Part shown: piece by piece, positions 22,953 to 30,559 of the stretch | How the letters are laid out: each line of letters begins with the position of its first letter | How positions within the stretch are numbered: the first letter of the stretch is position 1 | DNA from: CAZFDT01 sp964518335 | Lineage (GTDB): Bacteria > Planctomycetota > Phycisphaerae > Phycisphaerales > Phycisphaeraceae | NCBI GenBank assembly: GCA_964518335.1 | Contig: CAZFDT010000049.1 | Span: 1 to 37,668, forward strand | Reading direction: 5' to 3' | DNA: 37,668 nucleotides | Position numbers and translations under genes: made by a program | Notes under the pieces: generated by a model | What the model was told of the DNA's origin: nothing | The model's database searches: none | What the model saw: the letters and a program-made list of their open reading frames with translations, nothing else

Positions 22953-23570
22953 ATGGCCACCAACGGCACAGCCAACAGCCCCACCCCCGCACCCGGAAGC
23001 GCTCAGCAGTACTTCCGCGACATCTTCGACTCGGTCAAGAGCATCCTCATCGGCATGAGGATCACCCTCAAGTACTGCTTCTCCAAGACCGTCACCATTC
23101 AGTACCCCTTCGAGAAGATCAGCTTCGCCCCACGCTACCGCGGCATCCACGAGTTCGAGCTCGACAAGTGCATCGCCTGCGACATGTGCGCCAAGGCCTG
23201 CCCCGTCGATTGCATCTACATCGACAAGACCGGCCCACGCAAGATCGACAAGAAAACCGGCAAGGTCGATCCCAAGGGCGGCGAACTCATTCGCTACGCC
23301 ATCGACTACCAGAAGTGCATGTTCTGCGCCCTGTGCACAGAGCCCTGCCCCACCGACTGCATCCACATGGGCAAGAACCACGACCTGTCGAGCTACAGCC
23401 GCGAGGACATGGTCGTCGAGTTCACCGAGCTGGACAAGAAGGGCCTGCGCACGCCGATCCCGCTCTGGGTCGAGCGCAACGCCCCGACGATCCCCTGGGT
23501 CGCCGCGGAAAAGAAGCGCCTCGAAGCGGGCGAGCTGGCGACCACGGCGGCGGACATCCCGTCGGTGTGA
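22953..23570 (+). CDS. nuoI: NuoI-type ferredoxin subunit of complex I
   Basis: NADH-quinone oxidoreductase subunit I carries clusters N6a and N6b towards quinone. Seen: 205 residues; two 4Fe-4S motifs with full cysteine sets, CIACDMCAKACP (C73, 76, 79, 83) and CMFCALCTEPCP (C122, 125, 128, 132). Conserved surroundings include SKTVTIQYPFEK, APRYRGIHEFELDKC and the late NHDLSSYSREDMVVEF. No hydrophobic helix is seen. The N-terminal 18 residues are a low-complexity Thr/Pro/Gly tail. No other nuo gene is in view, so complex I genes are scattered here, or this is a second copy. ATG 22953 is the only start that keeps the conserved N-terminal helix. Confidence 0.93.
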   Translation: MATNGTANSPTPAPGSAQQYFRDIFDSVKSILIGMRITLKYCFSKTVTIQYPFEKISFAPRYRGIHEFELDKCIACDMCAKACPVDCIYIDKTGPRKIDKKTGKVDPKGGELIRYAIDYQKCMFCALCTEPCPTDCIHMGKNHDLSSYSREDMVVEFTELDKKGLRTPIPLWVERNAPTIPWVAAEKKRLEAGELATTAADIPSV

Positions 23571-23617
23571 GGCCTCTCCAGCCGCTGGCGGCTTAGCGTC
23601 TCGTTCCCCGACGCGCT

Positions 23618-24499
23618 TCAATCGTGCGTCTGCTGATCGTGCCGTAGCAACTCATGCCAGAACGACGGCGCGGGGCGCTGCGCTTCGCGCCCCAGCGGCG
23701 GGCCGTCTTTGCAGAAGGCGTGCAGGGCGCGGCTGATGGGCAGATCGAACCCACACCGCTCCGCTTCGTCGAGGAAATACAGCAACTGATCGACCTTCAC
23801 GCCCACGAGATGCCCCTGCCCCGCCGCCACCTGCGCCGCCACGCTCGAGAGCATCGCCCGCCAACCCGTCGCGCCGCCGACGGCCCTCGTCAGCGTGTCG
23901 ATCCCCACGCCCGCACGCACGCCGAACGCCAGCGACTCAAGCACCGCCGCGTTGACCAGACCCATCGCCATCTGGTTGACGCCCTTGACGATCTGCCCCG
24001 CGCCGCTGGGCCCGCACCAGGTGACGCCATCGGGCGCTGCGATCGCCGCGAAAATGTCCCGGCAGCGCTCGAACACCACCTCGTCACCGCCCACGAACAC
24101 GCGCAGCTCCCCGCGGGCCGCACCGCTAGGCCCGCCGCTCACCGGCGCGTCCAACAACGCAGCGCCCCGCGCCGCAAACGCCGACGCCAGCCGCCGCGCC
24201 TGCGCGACCACCACAGTCCCCAGATCGATGAACACCTTGCCCGGCGTCGCCTCGGCCAGCAGATCCGACTCGGCCACACGCACCCACACCTCCGAACTGG
24301 GCAGCGACGTGAGCACAAACTCCCCTCGCCGCGCCGCCTCACGCGCCGACGCGGCCGCCTCCGCTCCCTCGGCCACAAGCGCCCCGAGCCGCGCGGCGTC
24401 GGCATCAAAAGCAATCACCTTGAACCCCGCCTTCAACAGACACCGAGCCATGCCCCCGCCCATCGCACCCAGACCCACAAAAGCAATCTCCGCCGTCAT
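23618..24499 (-). CDS. 3-hydroxyisobutyrate dehydrogenase family enzyme
   Basis: NAD(P)-dependent beta-hydroxyacid dehydrogenase family (3-hydroxyisobutyrate, tartronate semialdehyde or related substrates). Seen: 293 residues. IAFVGLGAMGGGMARCL (5-21) is the nucleotide-binding loop, followed by IAFD (29-32), LDAPVSGGPSGAARGEL (116-132) with the substrate-loop motif, and GPSGAGQIVKGVNQ (163-176) with catalytic Lys172. All are intact. ATG 24499 has AAGGTG five bases upstream. It follows a gene remnant on the same strand. The exact substrate cannot be decided from sequence; a glyoxylate/succinic semialdehyde reductase role is also compatible. Confidence 0.88.
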   Translation of the reverse strand: MTAEIAFVGLGAMGGGMARCLLKAGFKVIAFDADAARLGALVAEGAEAAASAREAARRGEFVLTSLPSSEVWVRVAESDLLAEATPGKVFIDLGTVVVAQARRLASAFAARGAALLDAPVSGGPSGAARGELRVFVGGDEVVFERCRDIFAAIAAPDGVTWCGPSGAGQIVKGVNQMAMGLVNAAVLESLAFGVRAGVGIDTLTRAVGGATGWRAMLSSVAAQVAAGQGHLVGVKVDQLLYFLDEAERCGFDLPISRALHAFCKDGPPLGREAQRPAPSFWHELLRHDQQTHD

Positions 24500-24510
24500 C
24501 GCATCACCTT

Positions 24511-24722
24511 TCAGTCACGATTCAAGTTAGTCCACTGCAGCACCTGTCGCTCGTTCACGCCGGCCCCCCCGCCCTTGCCGATCTGCCGCATAATCGTCGG
24601 GTCCGTGATCTTCGTATCCGCCGCGAGCAGGAACGCCTTGCTGAGGATCACCGACAGCGTGCCGTCGCATCGGTGAGACAGCTCCAAGCCTCAACGCCGA
24701 AACGATCGGCGACGCTAATCAT
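24511..24722 (-). pseudogene. Small frameshifted gene remnant of unknown family
   Basis: Starting at the ATG at 24722, one frame gives MISVADRFGVEAW...LTDAT and closes at 24648. Near 24660-24668 the reading continues in another frame as DGTLSVILSKAFLLAADTKI...GVNERQVLQWTNLNRD and stops at TGA 24511-24513, just before the Shine-Dalgarno of the next gene. The two pieces join into about 70 residues after a one-base correction. Its ATG overlaps the TAG that would end the upstream gene if the internal stop there were read through. I recognise no family. A chance open frame remains possible, but composition and smooth joining favour a decayed gene. Confidence 0.45.
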
Positions 24723-24777
24723 CCAAACGACGCACTTCCAAGTCGGCAAATTGTATGGTTGTCCCTGCAACCTTGAT

Positions 24778-26850
24778 TTACTCGCCGCCGAGGCACAGTT
24801 GCGATTGGCGTAGAAACTCTGTCCTATCTTCGAGCAGCACGCCTGTGTGTATGGGCTGTCCGTCCATTTCGACCCACGCCATTTCATTGTTGATGCGAAT
24901 ACTGAACCGAGACTCGTTGCCCAACTGCACCTTTGCCACGAGTGCGGGGACATTGGAGGAGGGTCCGATTTTCTTCAATTCGCCGCTGTCGCGCACGAAC
25001 AGAAAGCCGCGGTGCATGTGGGGGGCCCAGTATTCGTTGGCAAACAGAATTCCCGCGTTGAAGTACTTTGGCTTGACTTGATGGATGTAGCGAATGACGC
25101 CACGAATCTCCATCTGCCGCCCGATGTCCATGTCGAGCAGTAGCCGCAGGCCACGTGGATCGGTGACACCTTCCACAGTGCGATCATCGACACGCTTCCA
25201 CACGCCCATCAGGGGGATCCAGCCGCTGAGTTCCTCGTCGAACGTCAGCGGCGTCCATTGATGCGACTCAAAAGATTCGCGCCAAGTCAACTTCGTCAGT
25301 CGCTGTCGCAACAGTCGCGTGGCATAAGCGTCGTCTTCGGCCAGTTTCATCGCTTCCTGATAATGGCCGATGGCGCGTTCGTAAGCCTTGTCTTGTTCGG
25401 CACTCAGGGCCATATCGATCGCTTTCCGTGCCGCGCCGCCGCGTGCCACCAGCAACAACAGATCGCGATCGGTGAACTGATTGCCCATGACCGAGTAGCC
25501 CCGGTAATAGCTGAAAATCTCACGATCGAATTCTCCGTCAAGCAGCGGCCACATCTGACGTGCCACCTCGGGTTGATCAAGCAGGTGGCACCAGAACAAT
25601 AATTCGCTGACATAGGACCTGCGGCGATCGCGATCGACTTCGTGTCCTATGTAACCCTCCAGCACCTCACGAACAAGCGGGAACACGTGGAGTTGCTTCA
25701 GACGCTCGTAACCGCCTTCATTCTTCTCATCGTTGCCGATCATGCGAACCATATGCACCACCCGATAGGGCACGAGCGTGTCGTAGCGCCCGGTATCGGC
25801 GCATTCACGTGCAAATGCCAGTAGCGCCTCGTGACTTCCTCCCCATCGCGGCAGGAGCGCCACAGCCAAAGCGCCGTAAGCCCCCAGACAATCGAACTCG
25901 CGCGACACCGCCTGGTCAAACCAGTAGCGGGGGTTGGCCGGTGGATCGGGGGCACCAATGCCACCGTAGCACACTTCAATCATCTTGGTGGCCGGTTCGG
26001 CGAGCCCCGGCACCATTTCGTGCGCCCGCTGCAAATGAAAACTGGCCGTCGCCATTTGCTCTGTGTGTCGCTTCCACTGATCGTCTCGAACATTGGCGGC
26101 CCATGCACTTCCTCGCGCCGACCATGCCTTTTGCAGACAGGCATGGCCTGTGGCAAACTCGATAATCCACTCGTCCACACCGTGGGCCTTGAGCTGAGTC
26201 AGGAACTCATCCACCATATGCCAATCTTCGGCCAGGTCCGCCGCCGGCGAGGTGTACCATCTCACGAGCTTCAAGAAACGCTCCAGTGCATCGCCCCTCC
26301 ACTCATCTGGCTGGTCCGTCACCCACTGCATGAGCAAGCGGCGTCCGGTCTGGTTCATCTCGCGTCGGCGATCATGTTGACGGTCCCGGCGATAAATGCC
26401 CTCCAGTATCTGCGCCGATTGTGCGGCCAGATAGTGCGAATAGCTCTGTTCAGGCAGCTTTTCGATCGCACGTTTGAGATGTGTCTCCCCCGGCGCGCTC
26501 GACGCTGGTCCGTATGAGTACCCATATGCGAAGCTCACCAGGGCGTCACTGATCTGCGCTTCAACCATGAGCTTGGCCTGTCGTCTCAGCTCATCGCGCT
26601 TAGGATCATGGTCATCCAGAAGCATGCACCGCTCGGCCTCGGCCAGAAGCCGGAGCATGGCCTCATCTTGCGCGACATTTCGATGAGCACGCGCGATGTA
26701 TGCATCTGTCAGAATGCGATGCAGGAAGCGTGCATCGTGCTGCTGCAACTGTGCCCGCGTCCGTGCCTGAGGATGCAGGGGAATCTCTGCACGGCTTGTG
26801 GTGGCTAGGAGTGTAAGAATGCACGCGATGGCGAGTTTGCGAGGTGACAT
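24778..26850 (-). CDS. Secreted protein with LamG-like C-terminal domain, cut by a stop codon
   Basis: 690 residues from ATG 26850 (GGGAG seven bases upstream); a start at 26874 adds eight. Seen: signal peptide (LAIACILTLLATTSRA), then a long helical region with motifs reminiscent of DUF4034-type proteins, such as WIIEFATGHACLQKAWSARGSAWA and AAKA-type helices, and a C-terminal concanavalin-like sandwich from about 520 (LTWRESFESHQW, then GWIPLMGVWKRVDDRTV, then AGILFANEYWAPHMHRGF). It stops at LCLGGE, but the same frame continues after the TAA with FADLEVRRL, the usual last strand of this domain, before TAG 24715-24717. So the domain lost its last strand by a nonsense change, or there is readthrough or a sequencing error. 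The gene looks less GC-rich than its neighbours. Confidence 0.65.
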   Translation of the reverse strand: MSPRKLAIACILTLLATTSRAEIPLHPQARTRAQLQQHDARFLHRILTDAYIARAHRNVAQDEAMLRLLAEAERCMLLDDHDPKRDELRRQAKLMVEAQISDALVSFAYGYSYGPASSAPGETHLKRAIEKLPEQSYSHYLAAQSAQILEGIYRRDRQHDRRREMNQTGRRLLMQWVTDQPDEWRGDALERFLKLVRWYTSPAADLAEDWHMVDEFLTQLKAHGVDEWIIEFATGHACLQKAWSARGSAWAANVRDDQWKRHTEQMATASFHLQRAHEMVPGLAEPATKMIEVCYGGIGAPDPPANPRYWFDQAVSREFDCLGAYGALAVALLPRWGGSHEALLAFARECADTGRYDTLVPYRVVHMVRMIGNDEKNEGGYERLKQLHVFPLVREVLEGYIGHEVDRDRRRSYVSELLFWCHLLDQPEVARQMWPLLDGEFDREIFSYYRGYSVMGNQFTDRDLLLLVARGGAARKAIDMALSAEQDKAYERAIGHYQEAMKLAEDDAYATRLLRQRLTKLTWRESFESHQWTPLTFDEELSGWIPLMGVWKRVDDRTVEGVTDPRGLRLLLDMDIGRQMEIRGVIRYIHQVKPKYFNAGILFANEYWAPHMHRGFLFVRDSGELKKIGPSSNVPALVAKVQLGNESRFSIRINNEMAWVEMDGQPIHTGVLLEDRTEFLRQSQLCLGGE

Positions 26851-26922
26851 GGCAGTGCTCCCATCAGAGGGCAAGTCCGTTGATGATGGTGATGACGTGT
26901 ATTAGTGGTTGGTCAGCTTGGA

Positions 26923-27033
26923 TCACCTGATTAGCCATGCGGTACAGTGCTCGGGTTGGCGGGCGTTGTAATCCTTGACCTCCTGATAGACCCGCTCGGG
27001 GATGAGTTCGCGGACGGTAAGGGTGGCGGGCAT
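26923..27033 (-). CDS. Hypothetical 36-residue protein
   Basis: MPATLTVRELIPERVYQEVK begins a 36-residue frame ending CTAWLIR. Start ATG 27033 is preceded by GGAGG seven bases upstream, a strong Shine-Dalgarno. The helix-forming sequence is reminiscent of short ribbon-helix-helix antitoxins, but no partner toxin is adjacent and the match is weak. Its coding status rests on the ribosome-binding site alone. Confidence 0.35.
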   Translation of the reverse strand: MPATLTVRELIPERVYQEVKDYNARQPEHCTAWLIR

Positions 27034-27179
27034 GACGGGCCTCCGGGCGGCCTCCGGAATCGGAGGTCGTGCCATCATGCCAGCGGCGGGCGGCGGAATC
27101 AAGGCATGGGTGCAACAAGCGGGCGCGGCGGTCGGCCCAGATTCCCGGGGGATTAGAAGGTGGCCCCATGCCGAGGATA

Positions 27180-27306
27180 CGTCATGCCCGCGCAGGCGGG
27201 CAGCCAGTCCGGCGACAGTCGCGCCAGTGAGGAGGGTACGGGTTGCACGTTCACCGCGCTCCCGCCCCCACCTTCGTGAGGGCAGGCCCTGCACGGGAAT
27301 GACGGG
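27180..27306. repeat. Dispersed intergenic repeat with CGTCATG ends
   Basis: The region opens CGTCATGCCCGCGCAGGCGG (27180-27199) and closes CACGGGAATGACGG (about 27293-27306). Such inward-facing CGTCATGCCCGC...GGGAATGACG elements are a common dispersed repeat of proteobacteria and others. The ends CGTCAT and ATGACG are inverted. The interior lacks the usual symmetry, so the copy looks decayed. Confidence 0.55.
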
Positions 27307-27338
27307 CACGCGGGCGGCCCGGCCCGCCACCCGAAAGA

Positions 27339-27378
27339 CTGGACGGACTCCGGGCACGCCGCGTGCCCGACAGTCCAG
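27339..27378. repeat. Two-step inverted repeat
   Basis: CTGGAC (27339-27344) pairs with GTCCAG (27373-27378), and inside CGGGCACG (27351-27358) pairs with CGTGCCCG (27362-27369). This gives a nested hairpin. It lies in the repeat-rich gap upstream of the ABC permease, far from its start, so its role is unclear. Confidence 0.55.
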
Positions 27379-27517
27379 GCGGGCTGTTGTCTTGTACTCG
27401 TCACCGCGGCTGGCTGAGCCAAGTATCCCGGAAATCCCGGGGGATTTTCCTATGCGCCGCACGGCGGTGGGGTAGAATGAAGCGTTGCAGTGGACGGGGG
27501 GAGGAGGAGCGGGTAGC

Positions 27518-27605
27518 GGGTGTCGGGTGTCGGAAGGCAGAATGCAAAAGGCAAAAGGCGGAAGGGATCGGCGAGCAGGGAACAGGGAGCGGGGATCAGG
27601 GGTCG
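27518..27605. repeat. Cluster of heptamer tandem repeats
   Basis: Three adjacent sets of period seven: GGGTGTC twice (27518-27531); GCAAAAG twice then GCGGAAG (27544-27564); and GGGAACA, GGGAGCG, GGGATCA, GGGGTCG without a break (27578-27605). The last set shares GGGATCA and GGGAAC(A/G) with the block inside acnA at 36470. No gene lies here; the surrounding 26860-27900 region holds only repeats and the 36-residue frame. Confidence 0.8.
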
Positions 27606-27900
27606 CAAGTCAATGGGAGTGGCCGCATGACGTGGTTTGGCTTCACATCATCCATCAGCCATCAGACCTGGCCCCGGAGGTCCGCTGCCATTCTGGGAGG
27701 CGCGTCGGCTGGTGAAGGTGAAAACCCAGTGATTCCGATTAAGGCCGGACGCCCCGGCCCGCCCCGGATGGCCCGAATGTTCAACGACAGACGCGGGGGC
27801 GGTATTGCATTGGGCCGATGCGAGGTCGAGTCGAAGGCGAGCCGGGGACTGCTCCGGGGAGTAGGAAGAAGGTAGGCGGATGCGGTAAGCTACGCGGGCG

Positions 27901-29733
27901 ATGGCTGCACCAGTGGGATCGCGTGTGTATCGGTATGCCCTGTTCGCCGTGCTGCTGGCGTTCCTGGGGGCGTTTCTGATCTGGCCGATCGTGCTGACGG
28001 TGAGCGGTGGGTTCATGGAGCCGACGGTGGAGACGGTCGGGCCGGGGGGCCAGACGATCACGACCGGGGGCGGGTTCACATTCAAGTACGTGGCGAGCAT
28101 ATTCACGGATCCGATCGCGATCGAGGGACTGGTGAACTCGCTGCTGATCGCGGTGTGCACGACGCTGCTGTGCCTGGTGATGACGCTGCCGCTGGCGTTG
28201 ATAGCGGGCAAGTACGACTGGCGGGGCAAGCCGCTGCTGACGAGCCTGTTGCTGGTGCCGCTGATTCTGCCGCCGTTTGTGGGCGTGATCGGGCTGCGGT
28301 CGATCCTGGGGCGGATGGGGGCGCTCAACACGCTGCTGCAGAACCTGGGCATTCTCGACGCGGGCAGTCCGGGGATCGACTGGCTGGGAGGCGAGGTGGG
28401 CGGGCGGTTCTGGGGGGTGGTGGTGATGGAGGCATTGCACCTGTACCCGATCCTCTACCTCAACGTCACGGCGGCGCTGGCGAACCTGGACCCGGCCCTC
28501 GACGAAGCGGCGCAGAACCTCGGCGCCGGCAAATGGCGCCGGTTCTTCCGCGTCACCCTACCGTTGATCCTGCCGGGGATTTTCGCCGGGGCGACGATCG
28601 TGTTCATCTGGAGCTTCACGGAGCTGGGCACGCCGCTGATGTTCGACTACTACACGGTGACGCCGGTGCAGATTTTCTGGGGGATACAGGAGGTCTCGAC
28701 CAATCCCCGGCCGTACGCACTGGTGGTGGTGATGCTCACCGCGGCGGTGGCGATGTACCTGGTGGGCAAGTTCGCGTTTGGCGGCCGGGCCTACGAGATG
28801 CAGAGCAAGGCGACGGTGGCGGCGACGACGCGGCCGCTGCGCGGCGGCGCGGCGGTGCTGGCGGCGACGCCATTTGTGTTCCTGACGTTCGTCGCGATCC
28901 TGCCGCACATCGGCGTCGTGCTCACGTCCTTCACCGATGTCGGCGGCGGCGAAAGCTGGTACCGCAGCGTCCTGCCCTCGGCGTTCACGGTGCACCACTA
29001 CGAGCAGGCCCTGAGCCATCCGCTGGCGATGGGTTCGATCCGCAACAGCCTCATGTACGCCTCGGCGGCGATGGTGGTGTGCGTGGCGGTGGGTCTGGCG
29101 ATCTCGTACCTGAACATCCGGGCGAAGATCAAGGGTGGTTTTCTCCTCGACGCGCTGGCCATGCTGCCCCTGGCCGTGCCGGGCCTCGTCATGGCGTTCG
29201 GATTCGTGGCGATGACGCTGCGCTGGCCTTTCACCATGATGCGCGACTGGTGTGAGGGAGCGGGACTCGACGGCCTCGCATCGCTGCTGTCGATCACCGG
29301 CAGCAACCCCAACCCGACGCTGCTGCTCATTATCGCCTACGCGGTGCGGCGTCTGCCCTACGTCGTGCGCTCGGCGTCGGCGGGCCTCGAACAAACCTCC
29401 GGCCAGCTCGAAGAGGCGGCGCTCAACCTCGGCGCCTCGCCACTGTACGCCATTCGCCGCGTCGTCGTACCGCTCATCATGGCCAACCTCATTGCCGGCG
29501 GCATCCTCGCCTTCAGCTTCGCCATGCTCGAAGTCAGTGACTCGCTCATCCTCGCCCAGAAAGAGCAGCACTACCCAATCACCAAGGCGATTTTCGACCT
29601 GTTCGGTCGCCTGGGCGATGGCCCGTACATCGCCAGCGCCATGGGCGTGTGGGGCATGGCGCTGCTCACGGTGACGCTGGTCGGCGCAAGCCTGCTGATG
29701 GGTAAGAAACTCGGGGCGATCTTCCGGGCGTGA
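27901..29733 (+). CDS. Two-domain ABC transporter permease (Fe3+/thiamine type)
   Basis: 610 residues with about 12 membrane helices in two similar halves, as in FbpB/SfuB and ThiP. Seen: two EAA loops, the sites that touch the ATPase, LDEAAQNLGAGKWRRFFRV (near residue 201) and LEEAALNLGASPLYAIRRV (near 502). The first half has an outside loop, GGFMEPTVETVGPGGQTITT (about 37-56), and a second long loop before GIDWLGGEVGGRF. The ATG at 27901 has no clear Shine-Dalgarno. No ATPase or substrate-binding protein gene is in the window, so these must lie elsewhere, which is unusual for this type. A substrate cannot be assigned. Confidence 0.87.
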   Translation: MAAPVGSRVYRYALFAVLLAFLGAFLIWPIVLTVSGGFMEPTVETVGPGGQTITTGGGFTFKYVASIFTDPIAIEGLVNSLLIAVCTTLLCLVMTLPLALIAGKYDWRGKPLLTSLLLVPLILPPFVGVIGLRSILGRMGALNTLLQNLGILDAGSPGIDWLGGEVGGRFWGVVVMEALHLYPILYLNVTAALANLDPALDEAAQNLGAGKWRRFFRVTLPLILPGIFAGATIVFIWSFTELGTPLMFDYYTVTPVQIFWGIQEVSTNPRPYALVVVMLTAAVAMYLVGKFAFGGRAYEMQSKATVAATTRPLRGGAAVLAATPFVFLTFVAILPHIGVVLTSFTDVGGGESWYRSVLPSAFTVHHYEQALSHPLAMGSIRNSLMYASAAMVVCVAVGLAISYLNIRAKIKGGFLLDALAMLPLAVPGLVMAFGFVAMTLRWPFTMMRDWCEGAGLDGLASLLSITGSNPNPTLLLIIAYAVRRLPYVVRSASAGLEQTSGQLEEAALNLGASPLYAIRRVVVPLIMANLIAGGILAFSFAMLEVSDSLILAQKEQHYPITKAIFDLFGRLGDGPYIASAMGVWGMALLTVTLVGASLLMGKKLGAIFRA

Positions 29734-29740
29734 GCGACCT

Positions 29741-29845
29741 CCACGCCGGAGCTGAGTCCTCGAAGCTCCGGATCGAGCGCCGGGTTGTTCGCAACGCACA
29801 AGTGCAGACTCAATCCGGACCTTCGAAGACTCAGGTCCGGCGTGG
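29741..29845. repeat. Large inverted repeat between permease and rph
   Basis: A 37-base arm at 29741-29777 pairs with 29809-29845 at 33 of 37 positions, around a 31-base loop. The outer part is CCACGCCGGA(G/C)CTGAGTC, and the inner part carries a TCGAAG(C/G)TCCGGAT core. It begins eight bases after the permease stop and ends 12 bases before rph. There is no U-tract. It could be a terminator, but length and composition suggest a mobile miniature repeat. Confidence 0.85.
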
Positions 29846-29857
29846 AAACCTACTGAG

Positions 29858-30559
29858 ATGTCCAGGAAACCCGACCAACTGCGGAAGACCACCATCGAGC
29901 CGTTCGCCACCGGCGCCCCCGGGAGTGTCCTGATTTCTGCGGGGCAGACGCGCGTGCTGTGCACGGCCAGCGTCAGCCGGGACGTGCCTCCGTTCCTGAT
30001 CGACAAGGCGACGGGGCTGACGACGCAAGGTTGGGTGACCGCCGAGTACGCCATGCTGCCCGGCTCGACGCCGCAGCGCAAGAAGCGCGGCCCCGACGGA
30101 CGAAGCACGGAAATTCAGCGACTCATCGGCCGCTGCCTCCGCGCGGCTGTGGACCTGCGGAAGATGCCCGGCGTTACGATCGCCATCGACTGCGACGTGG
30201 TGTGCGCCGATGGCGGCACGCGCACCGCGGCGATTACCGGCGGCTATGTCGCCCTCGCCCGAGCAATCGCCCACGCCCGCGCCAAGGGCCTCATCGACCG
30301 CCATCCGATCATCAGCCCCATCGCCGCCGTCAGCGTGGGCATCATCGACGGCAAACCGCACCTGGACCTGGACTACCCGCTGGACGTGCGGGCCGAGGTG
30401 GACTGCAACGTGGCGATGAACCACAAGGGCCAGTTCGTCGAGGTGCAGGGTACGGGCGAGCAGGGCCTGTTCACGCGCCGGCAACTCGATGCGCTGCTCG
30501 ACCTGGCGGCTCGGGGCATTCGGCAACTCATGACGATCCAGCGCAAAGCGGTGGGCTAA
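29858..30559 (+). CDS. rph: Ribonuclease PH
   Basis: Phosphorolytic 3'-5' exoribonuclease that trims tRNA 3' ends, a hexamer of the PNPase/PH family. Seen: 233 residues. SRKPDQLRKTTIEPFATGAPGSVLISAGQTRVLCTASV (2-39) is the family's opening. AEYAMLPGST, then DGRSTEIQRLIGRCLRAAVDL (85-105) with the substrate Arg86, DCDVVCADGGTRTAAITGGYVAL (110-135) with phosphate-site residues, and DLDYPLDVRAEVDCNVAMN close the core. All are intact. It shares four bases of its end (30556-30559) with the convergent deacetylase gene. Confidence 0.96.
   Translation: MSRKPDQLRKTTIEPFATGAPGSVLISAGQTRVLCTASVSRDVPPFLIDKATGLTTQGWVTAEYAMLPGSTPQRKKRGPDGRSTEIQRLIGRCLRAAVDLRKMPGVTIAIDCDVVCADGGTRTAAITGGYVALARAIAHARAKGLIDRHPIISPIAAVSVGIIDGKPHLDLDYPLDVRAEVDCNVAMNHKGQFVEVQGTGEQGLFTRRQLDALLDLAARGIRQLMTIQRKAVG

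Noticed and set aside
27518..27605. CRISPR array
   Set aside because: Repeats are seven bases with no spacers and no cas genes nearby.
27485..27875. Open frames in the repeat-rich gap before the ABC permease
   Set aside because: They run through heptamer arrays, lack ribosome-binding sites and have no recognisable motif.
28558..30108. 516-codon minus-strand frame over the permease and rph
   Set aside because: It crosses the large inverted repeat and two real genes; composition is that of an antisense shadow.
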